Assembly: GCA_963555705.1 (NCBI GenBank)
Contig: OY743180.1
Coordinates: forward strand, 37,852,129 to 37,916,128
Direction of reading: 5' to 3'
Source of the DNA: Ligustrum vulgare
Lineage: Eukaryota; Streptophyta; Magnoliopsida; Lamiales; Oleaceae
DNA: 64,000 bases
In this document: positions 22,092 through 34,501 of the stretch, one piece after another
Layout: every line of letters begins with the position of its first letter
Numbering within the stretch: position 1 is the stretch's first letter
Program-made: the position numbers and the translations under genes
Notes under the pieces: model-generated
Told to the model about the DNA's origin: nothing
Database searches by the model: none
What the model saw: the letters and a program-made list of their open reading frames with translations, nothing else

Positions 22092-22939
22092 ATGGCAGCA
22101 AACGGGATTCCAAACAACCCCGTGATTCCTAACAATTACCTGAATGTAGTAATTGAACAGAAACCTCAGGTTTGAGGAGGACTACCATTGAGGAAATAAA
22201 TGATCCCTCTTGTGGGGTACATCATGACTTGTGTGGTACTGCCAACAATCCCAGCAAACAATTATGAAATCAAAACTTTATTAATTTCATTGATCCAACC
22301 GCCAGCGATATTCCATGGGCCACCTTCAGAAGATCCCCATGCGCATCTAAGAGCTTTTCAAGAAATTTGTTACATGCAGAGCATAAATGGAGTTCCAACA
22401 GAAGCTGTGAAAATGAAGTTCTTATTCTCTCTTGCAGAAAAGGCTAAAGTGTGGTATTACACCTTGCCAGTAAACTCAATTCCTTCTTGGACAATTTTAG
22501 GTCAGAAATTTGTGGATAAGTTCTTCCACCAGGGCGCATGTCGAAGCTTAGAAAGGAAATATTGGCCTTCAGTCAACATCAAGAAAAATCAATTTGAACC
22601 TTGGGAGAGGTTTAATGAATTGCTTAGGAAGTGTCCTATGCATGGCATCTCTGATTGGATATTGGTCCAACAATTTTTCAACAGGTTGACATATGAAAAC
22701 AAAAGACATGCAGATTCAGGAGTTGGTGATTCACTTATCGATTTGACCTATGAGCAATCAACTTATATTTGTGAGAAGATGGTAGAAAATTGCTATCAGT
22801 GGTATTCTGATTGAGCGGCACCAAAGGCTAGAGGATTCACGAAGTAGATGGAATTACAACGCTTATTGCAAAGGTTGATGCTTTGGTAAAAAGATTAGAC
22901 AGTTTAGGGAAGCAACGGGTTCACTCTTATTGCGTGTCA
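22092..22939 (+). pseudogene. Element B gag, N-terminal and central part
   Basis: A start at 22092 (MAANGIPNNPVIPNNY) leads to stops near 22172 and 22197. The main frame runs 22200-22814 and is a typical Athila Gag: IPANNYEIKTLLISLIQ, EDPHAHLRAFQEICYMQ, VKMKFLFSLAEKAKVWYYTLP, GQKFVDKFF, EPWERFNELLRKCPMHGISDWI, then MVENCYQWYSD. The C-terminal part continues to 22939 (VDALVKRLDSLGKQRVHS in another frame), where an LTR insertion interrupts it. Gag would form the particle core. The parallel copy in D (51629-52870) is closely similar. Confidence 0.88.
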
Positions 22940-24299
22940 TGATGCACCAAAATTAAATTCAATTTCCTCATTCGCTATTACTAAGAATGTAGTAATGGAA
23001 GCAAGGGTCGATCTCACGAGGAACAGGAACTAAGATAGTGTCTTGTCAATTAGAATCATAAAGGGGGGTTTTGAGTTCGAATGTTTGTAATTGAATTGAA
23101 TAATAAATTAAACAATTAAATTTCATTGGAATAAAACTCAAATATTAAGGAATCCTAGTTCTCAGGTTCGGTTGTATTCTATCATAATGTTAACACTTCC
23201 CTAGTAATGCATGTCCAGTTTCTCTCTTGATTTATCACCCGTAAGTAAATTAATAAGCTCTAACTACTCCAATTCTTCATTAATTATGTTCAATTAGAAT
23301 AAGCTCTCTAATCAAACCTTAGATATTGGATAACCTAAAATAAGCTCTTTAGGTTTAATGCAATGACTAGACATAATTTTAAAGAAATAGGATGAACTAG
23401 ATTATCAATCACACAAGCTCGTATTGATTAACCTAGGTTGGATTTTCAATGGGAATACAAAATTCCCAATTTCTACTGTGAATTGAACAACGAGACAATT
23501 ACGGATATAATCATTCAATATAGCAAATGTCAACATAACAAAATATAAGACAATGCCTTAATCAAATAAATCATTGCATTGATTTAATTAAAAACTTCAT
23601 GAAAATCCAACAATTAAAAGTAAGAAATTTAAACAACGTAGCAGGTTTGGGAAAAATGATAAACAAGAAGATATGAAATACAATGTCCCCTTCGAACTAG
23701 GTAGAGATGCTTAGCTGACCATATTCATGGCAAAAATCCAGAAATCTTGCTCTTCGTTCACCTCTTTTTGGAATTGTTCTTCTCTTCAAGCTCCAAGAAT
23801 AGCGGCTATCCAACGACATTTTCCAACCCTTGTTCTATAGTAGATTTCTCCTTTTATATGCCCAAAAAGGTGCCATAGGGTTGTCTACAATATATACCAA
23901 AGATAGACCATGAAATCAGCAAGGAAAGTTTTCCACGTCGAAGTTACAACCGTAACTATTGAGCTTACGATCATAAACTGGTCTCTGGAACTTTTCTGGT
24001 TTTCGAAGTTACGGCCGTAACTATGGACCTTACGGACGTAAGTTAACTTTTGGTGATTTTTAGGCTTTTGAATGTTACGGCTGTAACATTCAATCTTATG
24101 GCCGTAACCTATTTGCATCCTTGGTCCCCAAACTTCATTTTTAAGTGCATTTTGGTCCTTTTTTCCTCTTTTCTCGTCCTCTGTGATCCTATACAACGTA
24201 AAACATGAAAATGCATTAAAAAAAATACTTAAATAGGATCAACCAATAACAAAATGTGATAACAAGTGGACTAAATAAGTGTTAATAAAGCACTTATCA
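22940..24299 (-). repeat. Solo LTR-like insertion in B gag, minus orientation
   Basis: On the minus strand it runs TGATAAGTGC...GGTGCATCA. It has an LTR layout: a TATAAAAG box at 23851-23858 (minus), a palindromic array upstream of it, and a region near 22990-23030 (GGTCGATCTCACGAGGA) like the R/U5 segment of Athila-type LTRs. It splits the B gag frame: the knuckle region resumes at 24300. No clear 5-bp target duplication is visible (TGTCA versus ACCTT), so the insertion is old or its ends are altered. Confidence 0.75.
23944..24107 (-). promoter_or_regulatory. U3 array of paired, partly decayed ACGGCCGT palindromes
   Basis: Six sites start at 23946 (ACAACCGT), 23967 (ACGATCAT), 24011 (ACGGCCGT), 24032 (ACGGACGT), 24077 (ACGGCTGT) and 24098 (ATGGCCGT). 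All three pairs have a spacing of exactly 21 bp and the pairs repeat every 65-66 bp. Each pair reads GTTAC..GTAAC, seven bases, CTTA..GTAAG-like. The array lies about 90 bp upstream of the TATA box in the minus-strand sense. Decay is mostly at C and G. Confidence 0.78.
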
Positions 24300-25262
24300 A
24301 CCTTGTTCAAGCAAATCAAGTTTATGATGTTTGCTTTGAAAGTCACGATATACATCAGTGTCCTGCTACAATTCAAGACCAAACAATTATAGAACAAGCA
24401 GACTACTTGGGGAACAATCAAATGTAAAAGGGACCATACTCTCAAACATATAACCCCGAGTGGAGGAAACATCCTAATTTTTTATGGTCAAATAATCATC
24501 ATGTTCAAAATCCTCCTAGTTTTCAACAGAAAAAGTAGCAACAGGTCCAATTGACATTGAAGGAGAAAATAGATATGATAGTGCAACTTGTGAAAAATCA
24601 ACAATTTATGCTGCAAACTCAACACGCAAAAATCAAGGAACTAAAGAATCAAATGGGGTAGTTGGCGCTAGCAAGACTGAGAGACTACTAAAACAGTTGC
24701 CAAGCAACACTAAAACAAATTCAAGGGAGTATGTTTGTGCCATAACTACAAGTAGCGGGTTCAGTTTCTAGAAGTTCAGATGAAGAAAGCAAACAAATTA
24801 GAAGAAGAAGTTGAAGGAAGCAAAGAAAAGGATAAGCAGCAAAAGGTAGTGAACCAAATTGATGAACCACAAAAATCAGATAATGAGGATAGGACAGTAA
24901 GACCACATGTGAAAGCTTATGTTCCACAACTTCCATATCCAGGGAGAGTGGCGTATCATGTTATGGATCAATAGTTCAATAATTTTCTGAAAATGTTAAA
25001 GAAACTGCACATAAACACACACCCCTTTTATATAAGTCATCAAGGAAAAATCAAGCTACGCTAAGTTCTTGAAGGAGGTGATGCCTAAAAAGAAGAGGCT
25101 TAAATATTGTGAATTAGTATCCTTAAATGAGGAATGCAGTGCAATCCTACAGAAGAAGCTGCCACCTAAGCTAGAAAATACATGGAGTTTCTCTATTCCA
25201 TACATTATTAGTGATTTAAAATTCAATAAAGTTCTATGTGATTTGGGTGCAAGCATTAATCT
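24300..25262 (+). pseudogene. Element B gag C-terminus and start of protease
   Basis: Frame pieces give VCFESHDIHQCP (knuckle region), a Gln/Lys-rich tail with several stops, and from 25069 a protease N-terminus. The latter includes PKKKRLKYCELVSLNEECSA, ILQKKLPPKLENTWSFSIPYI and the active-site motif VLCDLGASINL near 25225-25262. The frame then runs into an inserted LTR at 25263. The matching protease in D (48437-48664) shows what follows in an unbroken copy. Confidence 0.82.
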
Positions 25263-25637
25263 TGTAATACCGTTTTTCGTTTTACTTACTTTCCTGAATG
25301 TCGTGAAATTTTATGTTGATGCCATCATAATTTATTCTATTCAATATGATTATTATTTATATTTGACTTATTCTGTAGTGGAAGGACTTGGAAGCCGTCA
25401 CTATCAGTGTGTACCAATAAAAAAAATTATATTTTGTTTGAGTGCAATTTTATGTCTAATTGTTTATTTTATTTGTTAAGCTTCTCAATTTCTATTTTTG
25501 ATTAAGTTGTAAGTGACCAAATTGCATAAATTGAAAGTTGGGGGAGAATTGGAGATTAAATAGAAGTTTGAGTCTTACTTATGCGCATGGTGTAAATTGA
25601 GGGACTAAATTGCAAATTTCAAAAGTTGAATTTTAAA

Positions 25638-25719
<82 letters not shown>

Positions 25720-26913
25720 CAATTCCCCACCCCAGCCGACACTCTTGACTCCCTCTTCTCCTCCCACCTCGTCGTCGACAGTCATCGACGCCAACCACGT
25801 CGACCACCACCACTACTCCCCCACAGTAACACTCTTCTTCTCCCTCCCTATCGTGGGCACACATGGGTTTCCACACAGTGTTCACACAAGTGCAAACACA
25901 CTGTCACACACGAAATCACACAAGCATATGTTGATTTCAATGTTGGCATATATGTTGAATGTATATACATTTGAAGATTTTCAAATTCAGAATTTTGTTA
26001 GATTTCGAATTCTAACTTTTAAATTGGAGATTTGGGTGATGTTTATATTTGTATGTATATATTGACGTCTGTGTGTGTAAGAAATCATGAGTTTGTTTAA
26101 TTAAGATTTCTAGTTAATCTTTGAGTAAATTTGTAATTATCAAATATTGAGGAAAATAATATAAATGTGTTTCTAAGTTTTAGTTTTGGGGAAAAAAATG
26201 ATAAAGGCATGTGGATTAATTTTCAGATTTAGAAATTTAAGGATTTAGTTAGTTTAAATTGAATTTATGCTTGAATTTATGAATTTATAGGTTAAGATCA
26301 TTTTGGAATGAGTATTGCCTAGTTTTGACTTGTGTAAATTGATAAGTAAGATTTCAAATTTGTCTTTGAATCTAATATATTGCTTTGAATATGATATTAT
26401 GTGTAAGACATAACTTAATGATACGTTTGGGTTAAATTGTGAGTCACATAGCAGTCATAACATCGATTAGGAGTTTTAAATGTGTTTGTGAACTAAAAGT
26501 AAAAGCTATGTATTGTAATGAAATGAATTAATTAGGACATTTAGTACATTGACGTAACGGGCAACCAAGACTTTCACCAGATTTTTAAGTAAAGTGAATA
26601 CTAAGGAATTCAGGTAAGTAAACTTCCCCTATTTTCATCAAAGTTGAAAGTTATTGTAAAATTAATGTGCTTAAGTGACCTTCGTGTTATTTACCTATTT
26701 TTGGTGCTTTGGGTTTACGATATGCAAGTATGTGTTATTTAAGGAATGTTCAAGCATGCATGTTATCATGTCATTGCATCATCAAACATGTATTGGCATC
26801 GAAATTGAGAAGTCAAATTTTTTTTAAATGAAAGAAAATATGTAAAGGTGCAAGTTTGTCAAAAATTATGTATCCCAAGTTTTTTAAGAAAGAATGGGTA
26901 TACTTCTATGTAT
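25263..26913 (+). repeat. Truncated LTR (family of 36978-39680) inserted in B protease
   Basis: Starts TGTAATACCG and is homologous, in inverted orientation, to 39680 down to about 37850. Shared landmarks are GTGGAAGGACTTGG near 25378, a CT tract followed by a GC-rich block, and a 3' part near 26690-26910. It stops at about 26913, where the other copy continues for about 870 bp more to GTGTTACA. B's 3' region begins directly after, so one deletion removed both the LTR end and B's pol. Confidence 0.75.
25639..25716. repeat. (CT)n microsatellite
   Basis: About 38 CT units at the presumed transcription start region of the LTR; the homologous LTR at 36978-39680 has only a short CT/GA tract at 39255-39285. 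Confidence 0.95.
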
Positions 26914-28210
26914 GGTTAAAACCTATTTGTTTGTTTTTCCAAACAGAGGCCAAATTTCTTTTCAGCCCGTGAACCATGCAACCACGCCCATGTCAAGTGG
27001 TGACCACGTGTTGATCAATGTATTTGATAGATCTTGCAGCATTTTACCACACGGACACCAGAAATCCTTCTGCGTGGCCGCACAGTTACCTATACAGCAA
27101 ACATGACAACTTTTTATATGCAATAGGTTTAATCACACTTTTACAACATTCTACCTCATTTTCTCTCCAAAAATTCACCCTAACATATCATACCACCTAA
27201 TTTAAACACATTCACATAGGATTGAACATCAAAACATGCTTGCATCACATTCCAATCTTACATTAAGGTAAGTTTCACTTCATTAATCTTGCAATTTTCA
27301 AAAAAAAAAAAAAATTGGGATTTTTTTGCTTTTATGGAGATTTGGAGTTCTTGGATTCTTGAGTTGTGGAATAGGCTAGAATTGTGTGTTGAATTGATTA
27401 TGAAACGTAGGATGAAAATTTGGGATAACTCCAAGCTTCTAATTCTATGATTTCCCATTATTATATTATATGCACATTAAGTGTTTGATGAAATGTCTAA
27501 GAGAGCTTTTCATTGAAGTTTTGCAAAACTTTTTGAACTTTAATCTTCAATTCATGCTTAGCACTGATTTTGAGTTATTCATTCATGAGTTGCATCATCA
27601 AATTGAACAAAACTTGGATTTGGAAATCTAAGCACACATAGGCACCACAACAAGGTTACTACAGGGGTATTGCACTAATTTTCAGCCTACAATGACTCAC
27701 TTTGCTACAAAATTTATCAGCTTTTTTGAACTCCAAATGATCTGAATTTTTTGATATGTTGTAGACCATATTACATATTTTCACGTATCCGATTATGGCT
27801 TGAAAACATTTCAATTTTTCATGGTGGGGGCTGACAATTGGTAGTTGGCCATTTTCAAAGCAAATTCAGACTTATATTTTTGCTTTAGTTTGGGGGTTGT
27901 GGATGTGATTTCCTATGATTACTTATAAACTTGATGTTTCTAATGTACTTGTCTCACTCTTGCGAGGAACACCCCAATTGGGATACATCAACATCAAGAT
28001 TGGAACAAGTGAAAGCATCTGAGTTTACATTCAAATGAAAACTCCAAATTGAAGAATGTGCATCCTCAAACCTGGGAAGTACTTGAACCTCTCTTTTATG
28101 TGTTTCTTTATTTAGTCATCATATCTTTATGAAATACATTGAGGGCAATCTATATTTCTAGTTTGAGGGCAATGTATATTTCTGGTTTGAGGGCAATGTA
28201 TATTTCTGGT

Positions 28211-28213
28211 TTT

Positions 28214-28306
<93 letters not shown>
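28211..28306. repeat. Compound microsatellite T(n)-(ATT)n-(AT)n
   Basis: A T run, seven or eight ATT units, then about 29 AT units. Just before it, TGAGGGCAATGTATATTTCTGGTT-like units of about 27 bp occur three times (28140-28210). Open frames over this block are Ile/Tyr artefacts. Confidence 0.95.
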
Positions 28307-28308
<2 letters not shown>

Positions 28309-28958
28309 TAAAATACTTGAATAATTTATTGCTCAGGATATAGTTTGGACTTGAATATTGGACAACCTAAAACTTGAATTCTTTTTTACTAGTAATTACA
28401 TGCTTGACTTCATCTTCATGAGCACATAGTCGTTGTTGAATTATTACTTGTGTAGGAGTATGTTTAATACCTTTGGAGTATGTCTATTCAACTTGAACAT
28501 AAGAATGACTTGTTAATCCTTAAACTCAGATCTTTAGATATCCCGACCCAAAAATAGAACCAAACAGCTCAAGAAGCAATTTGCGGGTGGAAAGATTAGA
28601 ATGTGCGTGTATTGATGTGTTGAGGGTTTTTGGTTCTTGGTTTTGCACTTTTAATTGAAATGATTTGGTCAACGGGTATAAACCTACCCTAGCATAAAAA
28701 TAGAAAAATGCTAAAAGTCTTATTCTACTCTTCGTAGTCTTTTTTCACTCGAGCAAGTAAGCTTGTAAGGGTGTTAAAACTTGGTACCCTAAATTCAACT
28801 GAGTTGAGAGTTATCAGCTCAAAGCTCGTTACAATGGTCAATTAGAAATCCTAACGGAGAGTAGACTTACACATAAGACAATCAAACATCTTTAAAATTT
28901 TCTTTGTTGCCTTTGTGACTCGGGTTATTAAGTCTTATGGTTCTTTGAACCTGGTGCC

Positions 28959-29165
28959 CTAAAGTTCTCTGGCTTGAGAGTCATCGACAAAAAACTCGCT
29001 AAAGGGGTTACATAGAAAGAAAATAAGAAAATTATTGCATAAATATGGGAAAAGACAAGGACAATAAAAGGAAAAGTCGTCCATAAATAAATAAAATGCT
29101 TGGTATAAGCCTTGTTGACTGAAACTGTAGATATTAAGGGTGTAAAATTGGGAATTGCTTACCAT
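28959..29165 (-). CDS. Small antisense ORF conserved near the 3' LTR of Athila-like elements (copy in B)
   Basis: A 68-residue frame antisense to B. It is hydrophobic in the middle (NNFLIFFLCNPF) and ends FSEFFVDDSQAREL. Corresponding frames exist in D (43988-44212, ends EFWVGDSQARQL) and A (2021-2113, ends EFWVNDSQAKQL), always 500-800 bp inside the 3' LTR. Antisense ORFs in this position are known in some Tat/Ogre-lineage elements; the link to those is inference. No function is assigned and translation is unproven. Confidence 0.35.
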   Translation of the reverse strand: MVSNSQFYTLNIYSFSQQGLYQAFYLFMDDFSFYCPCLFPYLCNNFLIFFLCNPFSEFFVDDSQAREL

Positions 29166-29419
29166 TAATTTGTTGTGTATGCATGTTTCTAATTCTGACT
29201 ATCTTGTGTGAAAATATGCAATGAGAATTGTTTAGAAGCCACTATAGATAAAGCCCAAGGATGTGAGAGAAAAGCAGTAAGTTGTGATCATCCATGAGCG
29301 ATGAGAGGAAAATTATTAGAATATCATAGGTGACCACATGGGATCCGAGCTTAACTTTGTATAATAATCTACACAAATGTTAAGTATATCTTTGCATAAG
29401 TATGCGTTTAACTTTGGCT

Positions 29420-29424
<5 letters not shown>

Positions 29425-29455
<31 letters not shown>
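29425..29455. repeat. (AC)n microsatellite
   Basis: About 15 AC units in the B internal region; A and D have only short GT runs at the homologous place. Confidence 0.95.
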
Positions 29456-29458
<3 letters not shown>

Positions 29459-29657
29459 AATGTATGGCATGAGGTAACTAGAAATATTTTACTATGTTGT
29501 TCAAAGTTTTGTGCTAGAGTCTATTGTAATATGAATTATTGAGGCATATTGTAAACGTGTTGACATGAAAAAAATATTTGTTACTTTTCAATTTTTTATT
29601 CATTAGTTTAATTCTAAGTTGTTCGAGTACAAACCATTATTCTAGTTTGGGGGTATT

Positions 29658-31045
29658 TGATAAGTGTATTTTATACACTTAATTCTATATCTAAATTAGA
29701 ATAATTATTGTCATTTTTTAATAAATCCTACTTAATTGCTTTATATTTGTTTACATTTCAGAAATAATCCCAAATTCATGAGAATGAAGCAATAGAATGA
29801 AATAATGCTCAATTGGAAGACATTTGGAGAGAAACTGGATAAATTGGATGTTAATGTTGTCAACAAGGACTTTCAAGAGGAGATAAATATGAGAAAGCAA
29901 AGTTAGAGGACTTAACTTGAAGAAGAATTGAAGCAATTCGAAAGTTCAAGGACTAGATCGTTGCAATTAGGAGATGAAGGACTCACGAGCCAATAAAGTT
30001 TAAGGACCTACTCAAATACATTTGAAAATACGGAAATAGCACCTGGAAACAATGAACTGCGCATCCAAGGCTTCTAAACCAAGTAGCTATGCGATTGGAG
30101 AACAATTGGACAGATTCCAATTTCAAAAAATAAAGTGGCCACCAGATATTCTCCTGGGCAGCCGCGCAATATGTCGGCCCAGAGAGAGAATAGGCCCATG
30201 TGCATTTTCATGTTTTGTCTTACCTAGGTTTCTTGACAATCTATATATACAACCTATCAGCACATAGAGGGGACATTTGCACACATATTCAAGAGGCAAA
30301 ATTCAAGTTTTTGTTAAAAAAAAAAAAGATCTTGGAGGGAAAATTGGAGGCAAAGGCATGAGCATAGAAGATTAGCAATGGGGAACAACTTCTTGGTGCA
30401 ATAGTTCTCTTCTTTGTTTAATTTGATTAACTCATGATGTTTAGTTTTTCTATGAACTGCGTTTTTATTATTTCCATGATGAATAACTAAACTCTTTGTT
30501 GGGATTAACGATATAGCATCTTTTTTCCGCTTTTAATTGAATTTTTCATGTTTTACTTATGGATTACATGTGATGGTTTTATTTTGTGATTAATGCGTGA
30601 ATTAACTAGTCACTAATTCATTGATTTAATGGGTTGATTTCATAATTCTAGATGTGAGCTAACAACTAGATCAAGGAATAAAACATGGTAATTGAAAGAA
30701 CGATAGAGATATACGTTTGTTGTTATTGCTATCTTTAATTGAGTTCTTATGTTCCATGTACCTAATCATTACAACCTGGTGTCTAGAAACATGGTTGACT
30801 ATGTGTAATCGTGAAATCCCAACTTCTCAATTATATATTACAAAAACACACTTCGTTTTCTTGTTTGATTACTTTTAGTTAAATCATTTAGTCTGCACAA
30901 AATCTTGCTCTTTAATTATTCAAATAAATAGAGAGTTAGAATAACTTCGGTAGTTAATCTTAATCCTCGTGGGATGATAATCCGGACTCTCCTGTTCACT
31001 TTATTACTTGGATGCGATATCGTACCTTATGATTAGCACACATCA
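29658..31045 (+). repeat. Element B 3' LTR
   Basis: Begins TGATAAGTGTATTTTATACAC after the polypurine tract and ends GCACACATCA. A TATATATAC box lies near 30242. GCAGCCGCGCAATATGTCGGCC at 30160-30181, about 70 bp upstream, is the CpG-palindrome region. The copy lacks an internal segment of about 115-125 bp that is present in the 5' LTR. Confidence 0.88.
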
Positions 31046-34008
31046 TTCACATGTCACACTTTATACGTCAATCAAACTTCGTGTGCTCGCATGTTACTTT
31101 CTTTTTGCACTGATAATAGGTTACAGATTCAAATTCACTTGTCACAGTTTATATGTTGCTGGTCACATGTCAATTTTATTGGTCACATATCAATTTTAAC
31201 TAGTCATAAATTTAAAAGAATTGGTCACACTTAATATTTCGGACCTGCTTCATCTTCTAAAGGTTTCGCAATTCTGAAGATGGATAATATTTTTTTATGA
31301 TTTTATTGTTGAATTTGTTGGTTTCTGGGTGAAGGGTGAGTGGTGGAGGCAGCAGTGATATGCAAAGGGCACCATGGTGGTGCGCTGGAGATGTGGTGGT
31401 GGTGACACGTCGGAGATGGTGGGTGATTGTGGTAGTGGTAACGATCGTGGTAGTGGTGGTGACGATATCGATGGATGCTGCGGCATCGACGGTGATGGTG
31501 GTGGTGGTGTGGTGAAGATGGTTGTTTGTTATGTAAGATTTGAATGGGGTAGAGTTGTTTATAATAAATTAATTATTTCATTTAACACCTGATGTTTAAT
31601 GTTTTATACTTTTTTCTTTAAACTTGAATTGATGTAACATAAACACCTTTGTTGGTATTTTTGTCATAATAAAAGGAAGGCATCAACTGGAATTTGTCTT
31701 TAGGAGGCTGTGTGTGCAGTTTGTGCGAGAAAGGGGGAGGGTAATACCGTTTGGTTTATAAATTGATTTATTTATGATTTTGAGATAAAAAGTAGTGGTT
31801 AAAAATTGAAAAGAGAAAATGTTTGTGGTTAAAAAATGATTTGAAAAATTGTAACTTATAAACTTGATTATAAACCAATTTTTTGTGTTTACTGAACACG
31901 TGCAAAATTACTTATCATGGAAACCAATAAGGAAGGAAAAAAGGTGAAAATAAAGAAGAAGGAAATGAGGAAAATAAGACACTTGCCTTCGGGCACTTGC
32001 GTTAGTGAGTGATATTTTTTATGTTGCGTTGAGTGTCTTGGTGGGATGTACGTGTAGAGAATGATATTCATCTACTATTGTAATGATGGCACACGAAAGA
32101 GAGTTCAAAGAGATGGTCGAAATATATGGAGAAAAATTATATTGTGTTAAATTAGAAGAAAATTGTACGAGTAGAGATACTGTGTACCTTGTTTTTTTTT
32201 TTTTTTTTAGTTTGGATATGAGAAGTTAGATGAGAGAAAATCTTGTATGAATGAATTTCTGTCATCTAAAAAAAGTGTTCTTCTCTTGTGATTATTGACA
32301 GTCAACTAAGTCACATTAAATTTTTTATTTTTTTTTATATTGTGTTCGTTATTTTGAATTTATGTTTCGCTGCGTAATATGGTCGGAGAAAATGATTATA
32401 TTTCCCAAAAAGTGGTATCTAAATTTTGGGTAAGAAAATTGATTTTTTCCCATCACTTAATAAGTATATTCTAATCAAGCTCTCTTCAAGATGATCGCGG
32501 TACCATTCCTTTTCCTACCATTTAAAATGTCATTTTTAAGCAATCTCTCTTTGACATGTGTGTCAAAGATTATATGCGTGTTGTTCTTTTATCAATTGGC
32601 AAAATTCTTTTACCAATTGGCAAAACGACTAACTCCTCCCCTTCCCTTAGCCGAATTTGCTTTTTGATCCCAGCTGGTTAACTTGTTGAAAACTCCTCTC
32701 ACGATCCCATATGCTACTTCTAAAGATTTTATTAAATGCTTCTATATTCCAAGTTTCTATCTTAATTCTATTATTCTAAACTTTCTAGCTTATGTTTGTA
32801 AACCGTTATAAACGGTTATTAATAGATATTGTTTATAACTAACGTGTCAATATTTCATTGATCAATTTTTTTGAAAAGTAAAAAATAGTGGATGAGAATC
32901 TTTGACTTTTTTAAAAAAATGGACCATGGAGAAGTTTTTATGTGGCACCAAACAGAGGCCTAATCTACAGAGTTTGGAACCCTTCCTTACTTCACGGCAC
33001 ATCTAGGTGCCCACGTGTCATGTCGAGTTTGTAGGTTTGTTGAGCATTGATGCAGTTTGAATCATATAGAACGAGTTCTTGTTTGAATAATATAAAACGA
33101 GTTCTTGGACAATCTTATTTACCCCTTCAATAAATAGTCTTGTTTGATTCTGATTAAAATTTGATTTTAATTTCAAGTCAAAGTCAATATTAATTTTAAC
33201 TATGCATTTTATGGGATACATAACTATAAATTTAATCATTTTTTTATCAAAATCTACTATAAATCTAATTTTAAGGTGATAAGAGCCAGTACTCACATCC
33301 CTCGAAAAACAGTAGACGTGTAAAAGTATACACGAACTAAAACACATTTTCTTTTATCTAGTTCAGAATTAGTCATCATAACAAAATGTGGGTCCAGTGA
33401 CAAATAATTAGGGGCTGAAGAATCTATTAATAAAATATAAAAAAAAAAAATCATTTTTCGTATATGAGAGTACTGTATTTAATGAATGGTCATTAGGAAT
33501 CTATTGTTATGAATGGGAAAATGGACTTCACAATATGACAATATTCCGGGACCAAGAATGTGCATCTGATTCACATCAGCTTTTCTACATAAAATTGAAA
33601 TTCATTAAGCAATTTTCAACAGAATTGCAAGCAGAATTTAAGGAAAAAACACCTTTATAAACACACAGGAATTATTCCAGTGTTTCTGCTTTACTAGCAA
33701 TTGTCACGTCAGGCAACAAGGATCGTTAAAATTAAATAAAAACAATTAATGATTCTAATTATTGAGTTTTCTTCTAGAAAAAACAAAGAGAATGAAGGGT
33801 AGCACTCTTCTTCAATTTTTTATTTTTTAAAAAAAAAGCTCGAGATGACTACATGAATCATTTTTCGACATTAGATTTACGGTTATATCATGCTTGATAA
33901 CTGTCCATTCATGAGATTTGGATAAAGGATACAGACGTTCAAATTTTGAAAATGACATTTCGACGTCCTTCTAGTAAAGAAGCATGATAAATATTTTTAG
34001 CCTATTTG

Positions 34009-34048
<40 letters not shown>

Positions 34049-34496
34049 GACTACTAGCTACCAAACATGCCATAAATAATTTTTCTGCATCGAAGCGGGC
34101 ATACATGGCAAACCAGATACTAATAAGAGTAATAATGAAATAATGTTAGAATTTATTCCAAAGTTTAAAAGAAAAGGAGAATAAACTTCCTTAAATAAGA
34201 AGCCACGCTTTGTTTACGAGTACAAAGTCATGCCTTTGACAAGGTTACATTATTGTTATGGATTTTTAGCCACAAATTGCATGAGAATCCAAAAACATGA
34301 GTAATGGAGAACAGCATTACTGATAAATGACATGATATTTTACCTTCAGGAATAAGTGCCAGTGACAAGCAGTAAAGCACCCCTGAGAATGATATTAGAA
34401 TCATAACTCTCAAGAGAAACAAATAACGTTATCTGGATAGCCCACCAACAATCTCCTCTGGTTCTTTGTATTTGTATCTTATTCTTATGGCACACA
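31046..34496. other. No recognisable gene
   Basis: AT-rich with no frame that looks like a protein. Visible features: short repeated GGTCACAT(G/A)TCAATTTTA units at 31155-31230, a GGT/GTG-rich block at 31330-31520 that resembles the 63480-63990 block in composition, a T17 run near 32192, a repeated ATA..ACGAGTTCTTG unit at 33067-33105 and a (TA)n tract at 34014-34046. It may be decayed repeat or gene-flanking DNA. Confidence 0.4.
34014..34046. repeat. (TA)n microsatellite
   Basis: Perfect TA run of about 16 units. Confidence 0.95.
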
Positions 34497-34501
34497 ACAT
34501 A

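Larger units (their letters stand above)
26914..29643 (+). other. Element B internal 3' region, non-coding
   Basis: Homologous (inverted) to parts of A (1437-2201, 8989-11300) and D (43416-46200). It contains a CpG palindrome-like site at 27070-27087 (TGCGTGGCCGCACAG). No pol is present. At 28959-29165 the minus strand holds a 68-codon antisense frame ending SEFFVDDSQAREL that matches frames in A and D. Confidence 0.6.
20556..31045 (+). mobile_element. Element B: Athila-like Ty3/gypsy retrotransposon, plus strand, internally deleted
   Basis: 5' LTR 20556-21869 (its first about 200 bp missing), tRNA-Asp-type primer site 21876-21893, gag and a protease fragment 22092-25262, a long non-coding 3' region, polypurine tract AGTTTGGGGGTATT at 29644-29657 and 3' LTR 29658-31045. 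Two LTR-type insertions interrupt it. RT, RNase H and integrase are absent; the deletion end coincides with the truncated LTR at 25263-26913. Gag and primer site place it with Athila. Confidence 0.85.

Noticed and set aside
23885..24196. 103-codon minus ORF
   Set aside because: It covers the palindromic U3 array of an LTR; the peptide is a by-product of that repeat region.
28127..28324. Ile/Tyr/Asn ORFs on both strands
   Set aside because: They translate the AT/ATT microsatellite.
31374..31592. Gly/Asp-rich plus ORF
   Set aside because: Low-complexity GGT/GAT-rich sequence without domain; antisense frame is equally open.
31740..31905. Possible MITE (CCGTTTGGTTTATAAATTGA ... TTATAAACCAATTTTTTGTG)
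   Set aside because: The inverted match is short and offset, and no target duplication was found.
33018..33347. 109-codon minus ORF
   Set aside because: AT-rich, Ile/Lys/Asn composition, no recognisable motif or neighbour support.
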